Shown here: one piece after another, positions 19,037 through 24,992 of the stretch
Layout of the letters: every line of letters begins with the position of its first letter
Position numbering within the stretch: position 1 is the first letter of the stretch
Assembly (NCBI GenBank): GCA_002842495.1
Contig: PHDB01000009.1
Span: 19,022-83,021, forward strand
Direction of reading: 5' to 3'
From: Bacteroidetes bacterium HGW-Bacteroidetes-6
GTDB taxonomy: Bacteria; Bacteroidota; Bacteroidia; Bacteroidales; DTU049
DNA: 64,000 nucleotides
The notes under the pieces: generated by a model
Seen by the model: only the letters and a program-made list of their open reading frames with translations
What the model was told of the DNA's origin: nothing
Database searches by the model: none
Made by a program: the position numbers and the translations under genes

Positions 19037-20377
19037 CTACGAATCCGTTTCCTTCGGTTTCTTTTTCAGTTGCTGTTTTGTATTTTCTTTCAGCTTTTCA
19101 TCGATCCGTTCCTTCATTTCGCCGGCGTTCAGCTCTTTCACTTCGCCTTTCTGAAAAACGTTTACCGTGCCGTATTCACCGTCAAAACCTTCCGCGATGT
19201 TCACCCTGCGCTCACGCATGCGCTGCAATGCGGCGGCCAGCATCTTTTCGCCGGCGGCGGCTACGTCGTCAATGCTTTTTTCCATCAGGATATGCGTTTC
19301 GTTGCCCAGCTTTTTCAGGAGTTCGGCGTACCGTTGTTCCACTTTTTTCGATGCCGGCGACGCTCCTTCGATCTCTGCGATCAGCTCTTTCAGCGGAATG
19401 ATGGGATAAAACGCCTTGCGGTCTGGTCGTTCTTCCACATCGGTGCGGTTGCAGAGTTTCGCAATGCGGCTCATCACGCCGATGGTCAGCCCGCGTCCGC
19501 AAACCGGGCAGCGGCCCCGGTGTTCGATCGTTTTCACGGGGTCGAAACACACGTTGCATTTCCGGTGTCCGTCGTAGTGGTATTTTCCCACCTGCGGATA
19601 GGTGTCCACGGTTCCCAGAAAGCCGTTTCCTGAGGCGATGGCGTCCGTGATCGCACCATACGACAGCTCCGTATCGAAATAATTGGCATTGCGTCCGAGC
19701 TTTTCGGGCGAATGGGCGTCGGAATTGGAAAGCAGCGTGTATCCGTCGAGCGAAGATACCATCCAGTTCATGGGAGCATCGGTCGAAAGGCCGGTCTCAA
19801 TGGCGTGAATGTGCGGAGCCAGATCGGCGTAACATTCCTGAATGCTGTCAAAGCCCGATTTGGAACCCATGGCCGAAAACCACGGTGTCCAGATGTGAGC
19901 CGGAAAGAAAAAGATATTTTCATTGGCTTCCAGGGCGATCTCAAGCAGGTCGCGGGAATCAAGTCCGAGAATGGGTCGCCCGTCGGATCTCAGGTTCCCG
20001 CCGAGGCTTTCGAGCTGCCGGTTTATCTTCTCTGCGGTCTCAAAATCCGGCGCCAGGATCACGTTATGCACCTTCCGAACCTTGTCTCCTTTTTTGTAGA
20101 TGTTGCTGATCTCGGCCGACAGCAGGAAACGGACGGGCAGTGTTTCGTCAATGAATGAATTCAGTTTGTATTCGTCTTTCAGGCGGAACAGACCTTCTTC
20201 CGCGGGTTCCAGCTTTTCTTTCAGCTCGGCCAGCCATCCGGCGTGGGTGAAATCGCCTGTGCCGATCACCTGCAGGCCCTTGATGCGCCCCGAAAGTTCA
20301 AGATGCTCTGGAGTGAGCTCCTTGCTGGTTGCCCGCGAATAATGGGAATGTATATGAAAATCGCCGAAGAATTTCAT
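19037..20377 (-). CDS. Endonuclease Q family protein (PHP-domain DNA repair nuclease)
   Basis: 446 residues. The N-terminal PHP metal-binding motif is FHIHSHYS (residues 7-14), with TGDFTHAGW, FFPAHIWTPWFSA, HAIETGLSTD and SNSDAHSPEKLG further on, all features of the EndoQ family, which nicks DNA 5' of uracil, hypoxanthine or abasic sites. A zinc-binding segment CNVCF..CPVCGRGL (residues about 305-330) follows, then a helical C-terminus ending in a Lys-rich tail. The ATG at 20377 begins right at the PHP domain. EndoQ is best known from archaea and some Bacillus; activity here is inferred. Codon use looks more G+C rich than the flanking housekeeping genes. Confidence 0.88.
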   Translation of the reverse strand: MKFFGDFHIHSHYSRATSKELTPEHLELSGRIKGLQVIGTGDFTHAGWLAELKEKLEPAEEGLFRLKDEYKLNSFIDETLPVRFLLSAEISNIYKKGDKVRKVHNVILAPDFETAEKINRQLESLGGNLRSDGRPILGLDSRDLLEIALEANENIFFFPAHIWTPWFSAMGSKSGFDSIQECYADLAPHIHAIETGLSTDAPMNWMVSSLDGYTLLSNSDAHSPEKLGRNANYFDTELSYGAITDAIASGNGFLGTVDTYPQVGKYHYDGHRKCNVCFDPVKTIEHRGRCPVCGRGLTIGVMSRIAKLCNRTDVEERPDRKAFYPIIPLKELIAEIEGASPASKKVEQRYAELLKKLGNETHILMEKSIDDVAAAGEKMLAAALQRMRERRVNIAEGFDGEYGTVNVFQKGEVKELNAGEMKERIDEKLKENTKQQLKKKPKETDS

Positions 20378-20415
20378 GGCTGTTGCTCTTTTTAACGGAT
20401 AGGCTTCGCTTGTTA

Positions 20416-20423
20416 CAAAGGTA
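20416..20423 (-). promoter_or_regulatory. -7 element TACCTTTG of the endoQ gene
   Basis: TAnnTTTG match 38 bases upstream of the ATG at 20377, with a TTTG further upstream at a spacing slightly longer than usual. Confidence 0.55.
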
Positions 20424-20567
20424 GGGGTTTTGGGGGAGATGAACGCAAAACAATGTGTGCAAAAAATATTGCACCACCTCAAGCTGGATAAAGTATTCCC
20501 TGATGCTTTGTGAGAATGTAATGTATTTATATGTGTAGAATTATTATTAATCGGAGTAATAACTTAC

Positions 20568-20597
20568 TTTGATTTATTAAATGTTATTATATATTTG
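20568..20597 (+). promoter_or_regulatory. Promoter-like sequence with no gene downstream
   Basis: TTTG (20568-20571), 18 bases, then TATATTTG (20590-20597), close to the Bacteroidota consensus. It points right, but the next features in that direction are all on the minus strand. May drive a non-coding RNA or be left over from a lost gene. Confidence 0.35.
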
Positions 20598-20621
20598 CAG
20601 AAGCAAACTAACAACGGATAA

Positions 20622-20783
20622 CTATTTATTATAGCCGGGAGTAACTCTACCGGTCAGAACATCATTTAACAACTGCTTCTCTAATACAAGGGAAACAAGT
20701 CTTTTATTCTTTTCGGGTTGCTCCGGTAATGTCATTTCTGTTTTTTTATTGTTTCTATCCGGAGTGGGTTTCGTTGCTGTCAT
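20622..20783 (-). CDS. Short ORF (53 aa), possible remnant of a type I restriction specificity subunit
   Basis: ATG at 20783 to TAG at 20622-20624, in the gap between endoQ and the deacetylase. The protein is Lys/Glu-rich, starting MTATKPTPDRNNKK, and ends with LEKQLLNDVLTGRVTPGYNK. That end resembles the last residues of HsdS subunits (pattern LKxxLMQDLLTGKVRV). No hsdR or hsdM is nearby and the rest of HsdS is absent. Either a decayed gene end or a short unknown gene. Confidence 0.35.
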   Translation of the reverse strand: MTATKPTPDRNNKKTEMTLPEQPEKNKRLVSLVLEKQLLNDVLTGRVTPGYNK

Positions 20784-20823
20784 CGCTTTTGCCGGTACCC
20801 GATTTTTTACGTAGATACTGTCA

Positions 20824-21750
20824 TCATTTTTTTCTCAGGTTTTGATACAACTCATAAATGTCCGTTATATCGGGCTCCTTCTGCATGAGAGATTGTCTTT
20901 CGTTTTTATCGCTCATCCATCGGTACACCCATGAAAAGCCCCATTTGCCCGTATATTGTTCGGGCTGGCTGTAAACCTCGTCTTTCATTGCTTCATCGAG
21001 GCTGATGAAGCTGTAACCTTTTTCTTTGAGATGTTGAATGAGAATGCCGATGCAGCAGGCGTTCAGGGAATTATCGTGGCATAAATAGATCTGGTTTACG
21101 GATCTTCCGTATTGCATTTGAGTAATTGAGTCGAAAAAATCAAAGTACTCAAGGGTTTTTGCAATGTACAAAGCGGCTGTTTTTTGAGCTTCCGTTGTAT
21201 CCCCCTGTTTCAGATAATATTCATACAGGAAGTTGAAGACCCAGTCGGAACTTTCGATGGTGAACGGGGTGGAAATATAGCTATTTTCCGATAAAAAGGT
21301 CTGTATCTTCATTTGCTGCAACGAATCTTTTCCCAGGTCGTTGTACGGAAACCGGAAATATTTCAGCGGCTTGTGGTATTTCTCCGCCAGTTTCCGCGAC
21401 AGGCTGTCTCCTTTGGAGATATCGGCCGTAAATACGTCAAACCCTGCATCGGAATACCTCAGGTGGCTGAAGGTGTGGTTGCCCGGTGTAACATAATCCC
21501 GTTTGATCCATTGTTCCAGGAGATCAGTGTTTTCCGGAACAAACTCTGTGTTGTATATCAGCCCTTCGTTGATGAAAACGGTAACGGGAACCGACAGCGA
21601 GTCCAGTTTACTCAACAACCGGGAGCGAAATCCGTTTTCCGGATAGATCGTTGTGTTTGGAATATCGTCAATGGTTATGGCAACCTGTTTCTGTGCGTGA
21701 ATATGCTGGCACAGTATCAGGCTTAGTATTGTGACAATCAGTCTGTTCAT
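20824..21750 (-). CDS. Secreted polysaccharide deacetylase family protein
   Basis: 308 residues with a signal peptide (MNRLIVTILSLILCQHIHA). The NodB-type core has ITIDDIPNT (metal-binding Asp pair), GNHTFSHLRY (metal-binding His pair) and YFRFPYNDLG. A helical insertion with DYYLKQ-like segments and a C-terminal YICHDNSLNAC follow. Probably an exported metal-dependent deacetylase of carbohydrate or peptidoglycan. The ATG at 21750 is chosen because it begins the signal peptide; the longer frame runs back into the gene upstream, which ends 4 bases away. Likely in one operon with it. Confidence 0.85.
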   Translation of the reverse strand: MNRLIVTILSLILCQHIHAQKQVAITIDDIPNTTIYPENGFRSRLLSKLDSLSVPVTVFINEGLIYNTEFVPENTDLLEQWIKRDYVTPGNHTFSHLRYSDAGFDVFTADISKGDSLSRKLAEKYHKPLKYFRFPYNDLGKDSLQQMKIQTFLSENSYISTPFTIESSDWVFNFLYEYYLKQGDTTEAQKTAALYIAKTLEYFDFFDSITQMQYGRSVNQIYLCHDNSLNACCIGILIQHLKEKGYSFISLDEAMKDEVYSQPEQYTGKWGFSWVYRWMSDKNERQSLMQKEPDITDIYELYQNLRKK

Positions 21751-21754
21751 TTGT

Positions 21755-22429
21755 TTATTCTTTTTTATTCCGGATATATTTTTGCGTCCATGAGCAAAGA
21801 GCCAGGCATTGCATGCATGAAATGCACCGGAACACATCCACCAGCTCATCTCTCGGAATTTCGTTTGTCCAGACGGCCCCGCTGATAGCATTCACGGGGC
21901 AGATATCCCTGCAGACAGTGCAATCTCCGCACTGTGATTCGCCGGGTGTACAGGGTTCCGTTTCCAGCGGGGCATCGGTGAGAACGGAACACATGCTGAC
22001 AGCACTTCCGTAGCGGGGCATGATTAACAGGTCGTGCTTGCCTATCCAGCCCAGACCGGCCAGGCCCGCAATGGTTTTGTGGGGCAGAGGAGTAATCTTC
22101 TTTTTTTCGTCGTAGTGCCCCGTTGCGCAGATGTTCTTCTCCGACTGTGAATAAGCGGAATAGCCTTTCTCTGAAAGATAATCCGCAATGTCGTCGGCAA
22201 GGCGGTCAGTTTTTTTCTCTTTGAGACAGAATTCATCCTCTTCTGTACGGACGCGGACAGGTTCTTCGCTGATTGTACGGATGTAGCCGGGCGACAAAAC
22301 AATACCCAGCAGAACAGCCCGGGGAAATTTTTTGTTCTGCTCTCCGGACAGCCGGGAGATATCCACGTAGTGAACGAAGTCGGCTCCGTGTTCCTTCAGT
22401 CTGGTCTTTATATCGCTTTCCAGTCCCAT
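21755..22429 (-). CDS. QueG-like iron-sulfur protein (4Fe-4S double-cluster domain)
   Basis: 224 residues. The C-terminal part has two cluster motifs: CGDCTVCRDICPVNAI and CISCMQCLALC. Upstream, LAGLGWIGKHDLLIMPRYGSAVSMCSVLTDAPL is diagnostic for the COG1600 group that includes epoxyqueuosine reductase. The protein is shorter than QueG (about 300-380 residues) and lacks its C-terminal HEAT-like region, so it is probably a paralogue with another redox role. The ATG at 22429 is preferred over a TTG at 22438 because the -7 promoter element overlaps the latter. The deacetylase gene follows 4 bases later. Confidence 0.85.
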   Translation of the reverse strand: MGLESDIKTRLKEHGADFVHYVDISRLSGEQNKKFPRAVLLGIVLSPGYIRTISEEPVRVRTEEDEFCLKEKKTDRLADDIADYLSEKGYSAYSQSEKNICATGHYDEKKKITPLPHKTIAGLAGLGWIGKHDLLIMPRYGSAVSMCSVLTDAPLETEPCTPGESQCGDCTVCRDICPVNAISGAVWTNEIPRDELVDVFRCISCMQCLALCSWTQKYIRNKKE

Positions 22430-22435
22430 CACCGG

Positions 22436-22443
22436 CAAAGATA
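22436..22443 (-). promoter_or_regulatory. -7 element TATCTTTG almost touching the ATG
   Basis: TAnnTTTG match with six bases to the ATG at 22429. It predicts a leaderless or nearly leaderless mRNA and decides the start. Confidence 0.55.
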
Positions 22444-22446
22444 GGA

Positions 22447-22899
22447 TTATTCCGGCTTTTTATACGCATCCGGATCATGCTTTTCCATCCATTTTTCCGG
22501 ATTTTTTATGTTGGTCCATCCGTATTTTCTGTACAGTTCATGCGCATCAGCCGTCAGTAGTATCCAGCGCCGGAGCCCCTGCAGTTCCGGATGGGATATG
22601 ATCGTTTCCATCATCCATTTCGAGAGACCCTGCCCACGGAATTCTTTCAGAATAAATACATCGCCCAGGTAGGCGACACTTGAGAAATCGGAAATAACCC
22701 GGGCATAGCCGACCTGCCTGTCTCCATGAAATACCCCGAAGTTAAGTGAATGATCCATGGCCTTTTTCACCCTCTTCACAGGTACGTTTTTGCACCAATA
22801 GGATTCTTCGGACAGGAACCGGTGGATAGTTGCCAGATCCATTTTTGACTTGTCTGTGGTAATAGTGAATTCACCGTTGGTTTCGGTCAGGATGTCCAT
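22447..22899 (-). CDS. GNAT family N-acetyltransferase
   Basis: 150 residues. VAYLGDVFILKEFRGQGLSKWMMETII contains the acetyl-CoA binding loop (Q/RxxGxG/A), and LLTADAHELYRKYGW is the typical C-terminal strand and helix. The start at 22899 (MDILTETNGEFTIT) is preferred to the longer frame from 22968, which would overlap the terminator of the upstream gene. Substrate unknown; similar short GNAT proteins act on small molecules or proteins. It ends 18 bases before the QueG-like gene, which has its own promoter. Confidence 0.9.
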   Translation of the reverse strand: MDILTETNGEFTITTDKSKMDLATIHRFLSEESYWCKNVPVKRVKKAMDHSLNFGVFHGDRQVGYARVISDFSSVAYLGDVFILKEFRGQGLSKWMMETIISHPELQGLRRWILLTADAHELYRKYGWTNIKNPEKWMEKHDPDAYKKPE

Positions 22900-22987
22900 G
22901 GGATACGGTTTTGTTGTATCGTTTGTGTTTATGCAACGTCGGAAAGTGATGCTTATTGTACTTTTCATCCGTCCGGATCCGATAAAA

Positions 22988-23018
22988 ACATGGCAGACTG
23001 CAACAGTCTGCCATGTTT
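22988..23018 (-). terminator. Strong rho-independent terminator
   Basis: A perfect stem, ACATGGCAGACTG paired with CAGTCTGCCATGT around a 3-base loop, followed on the minus strand by TTTTTATC. It lies just past the stop codon (23036) of the nitrilase-like gene. Confidence 0.88.
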
Positions 23019-23035
23019 CAGCTATCTGCGAAATT

Positions 23036-24496
23036 TTAGTCTCCGCTCACATCCGAATAGTAATGCAATTCACCTGTGGTTGCTCCGAACAGATCCGTGG
23101 TTCCGTTCAGGCTGAAGATCTGGGCTTCGTACAGATCCGTCAGGGTATTCGAAGGTGTGTCCGGAGTACCTGTGTATGTTTCGGCTTTCTCGTTGTTCAA
23201 CCCCAGGGCGTTGTTGAATCCTTCCACTTTCGATTCGTTTGTGCAGAAAGCCAGCTGGCTGTGGGAATAATAGGTCTGCCCGTCTTTTCCCGTCCATTTT
23301 GATTGCACCGATTTGTTGTAAACGCCGGTAGTGATGCCGGTGAATTTTCCCGCTTCTCCGTTAAGAATAACAGTACTTTCGTCTCCATATACCTTATATA
23401 TTTTGTCGCATCCGTCGGCATTGAAAATGCGGCTGCTCCGGTCGGCTGCAACGGCATAATCCAGTATCTGCATCCCTCCCGAAGAGATGATCTGGTGCAG
23501 GATCGGATAGTTGTCGGCATCGGCTCCGTTCTGAATACACATATCAACAGTTCTCCTCAGTCGCTGTTTGCGGTGGTCGAGGCAAATCTCAAGGCCAATA
23601 TCGGCATTCCACAGAAATTCGGGAGTGAAACGAGCATTTGTGGATAATCCGTCGGTCTGCTTGTCTCCTCCCAGGATGCTGATCGACGGGTAATTGGCCA
23701 TCCATTCCGTGATCATACCGCCGTGTTCGATCCTGTTACCGTTGAATACGCCCATAGTGAGATCAACCGTCGATTCGTACTGTTTCTCGCAGATGAAACT
23801 CTGCATTTCTGCCATCATGCTTCGGTTGAAAAAGAGATACACACCTCTGTTTCTAACCGTGCAGAGGGGATTTGCCCGGACTACTTTCATGAAATCGTTA
23901 AGAGCATCGGACGAATTAACGCTTTTGTTCTGCGGTGTTTTTTTAGTGCGATTGAAAAGTTCACGATGCCAGGAAGCAGTGGTGTGTTGGTTTGAAGACA
24001 TCTTCCGCATCAGATCCGTATCATCTGCCAGACAGTTGTTCAATTGCTGCAGGCGCTCCGTAACGGCGACTGAGGAGAGGAACTGATCGTAGTCGCTTAC
24101 ATTGCTGGTTAATACCGATCCGGAAAAGAAACTGTAGTAATTGTTGTCATTCGGAATGATAGCGGACAGTCTTCCTTTAAGCGTTTTCTGAATATACTCA
24201 ACGGGATAATCCACGCCGTCCACTTTTACGTACGGATAAGGCCCCTGTTGGCATCTGAAAAAGAACTCGGGCACAATGAAAAACCGGTTGTAAGTTTTGT
24301 AATTCGGTAAAGCTCTCTGAAATGCATTAATGAGAATGTCGATCCGGGCATCAATGTCTTTTTTGATTTCCGCTGCCGACGTGTTGCCGTTGATGCCGTC
24401 CCACCGGCCGACAACCCAACTGGAGTTTTCGTAAATACTTTGTAAATTGCTCGGTCCTGTATACAGGGACCAGGCCGTAAATTCAAATTGTTGCAT
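23036..24496 (-). CDS. Divergent carbon-nitrogen hydrolase (nitrilase) fold protein
   Basis: 486 residues, no signal peptide. I infer a nitrilase fold from three sites in the right order: RFFIVPEFFF (Glu77), a candidate Lys238 in SFICEKQYES after the strand NRGVYLFF, and IGLEICLDHR (Cys305 in the GxExCxDxR nucleophile elbow). FFSGSVL fits the strand before the active site. The inserts between these motifs are longer than in ordinary nitrilases (about 270 residues in the core), and about 100 extra residues follow. The overall family was not recognised. It is a single-gene unit with its own strong terminator; codon use resembles the rest of the 19-24.5 kb block. Substrate unknown. Confidence 0.6.
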   Translation of the reverse strand: MQQFEFTAWSLYTGPSNLQSIYENSSWVVGRWDGINGNTSAAEIKKDIDARIDILINAFQRALPNYKTYNRFFIVPEFFFRCQQGPYPYVKVDGVDYPVEYIQKTLKGRLSAIIPNDNNYYSFFSGSVLTSNVSDYDQFLSSVAVTERLQQLNNCLADDTDLMRKMSSNQHTTASWHRELFNRTKKTPQNKSVNSSDALNDFMKVVRANPLCTVRNRGVYLFFNRSMMAEMQSFICEKQYESTVDLTMGVFNGNRIEHGGMITEWMANYPSISILGGDKQTDGLSTNARFTPEFLWNADIGLEICLDHRKQRLRRTVDMCIQNGADADNYPILHQIISSGGMQILDYAVAADRSSRIFNADGCDKIYKVYGDESTVILNGEAGKFTGITTGVYNKSVQSKWTGKDGQTYYSHSQLAFCTNESKVEGFNNALGLNNEKAETYTGTPDTPSNTLTDLYEAQIFSLNGTTDLFGATTGELHYYSDVSGD

Positions 24497-24563
24497 AATT
24501 GTTTGTTTTAGGGTTTGTATTTTATTTTAAGAGATCAGATCGAAAATTCAATATTGTCTATTC

Positions 24564-24725
24564 ATGAAATACTATATCCCGGGTACGGAGCTTTACTGTT
24601 TGGATTTTGCTATCCGGCAGATTTCCGGCGATGTTTTTTCAAAGTTAAGGATTCTTTTTTCCAAATACCCGGTTGACGGAAATCGTAACGATAAAATCCG
24701 TATTTATGACGAGGCGGTTTTATAG
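24564..24725 (+). CDS. Short hypothetical ORF (53 aa)
   Basis: ATG at 24564 to TAG at 24723-24725: starts MKYYIPGTELYCLDFAIRQI and ends DKIRIYDEAVL. Residue composition is balanced and codon use (CCG, GGC, TCC) resembles the genes to its left, so it could be real or the remnant of a longer gene. No promoter or homologue recognised. Confidence 0.3.
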   Translation: MKYYIPGTELYCLDFAIRQISGDVFSKLRILFSKYPVDGNRNDKIRIYDEAVL

Positions 24726-24959
24726 GGGTATTTACGTAGAAAAGAGTTATGGGATATCTGCTGCCGGCGATAATTTTATCTGTTTATATTTTACCAAAAT
24801 AAAGTCCCTGCGGAATGATAAGATTTGATTTTTTGTAAAAACGAAGGTGCGTCTCGTCCTTAACGTGGATTTTCCTATTTCCCTATCCATTACAGCTCCT
24901 TCTTTTTGGCAGATAAAAGAGAAGTGCGTTTTCTTTTCGAAAGCAAAATCTCCCAATAA

Positions 24960-24985
24960 TTGTCTCTGCAAAATAATTATCTTTG
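24960..24985 (+). promoter_or_regulatory. uvrA promoter, -7 element TATCTTTG 7 bases from the ATG
   Basis: TTG at 24960-24962 and TATCTTTG at 24978-24985. The ATG follows at 24993, implying a very short or absent leader. Confidence 0.5.
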
Positions 24986-24992
24986 CCTTTCG

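Larger units (their letters stand above)
24497..24992. other. 496-base gap between divergent genes
   Basis: Separates the nitrilase-like gene (minus) from uvrA (plus). It contains the uvrA -7 element at its right edge and one short ORF (24564-24725). Nothing else with coding or RNA-gene character was seen. Confidence 0.5.

Noticed and set aside
19037..24496. Prophage or integrative element
   Set aside because: No integrase, structural phage genes, attachment repeats or tRNA at the borders; only composition hints at transfer.
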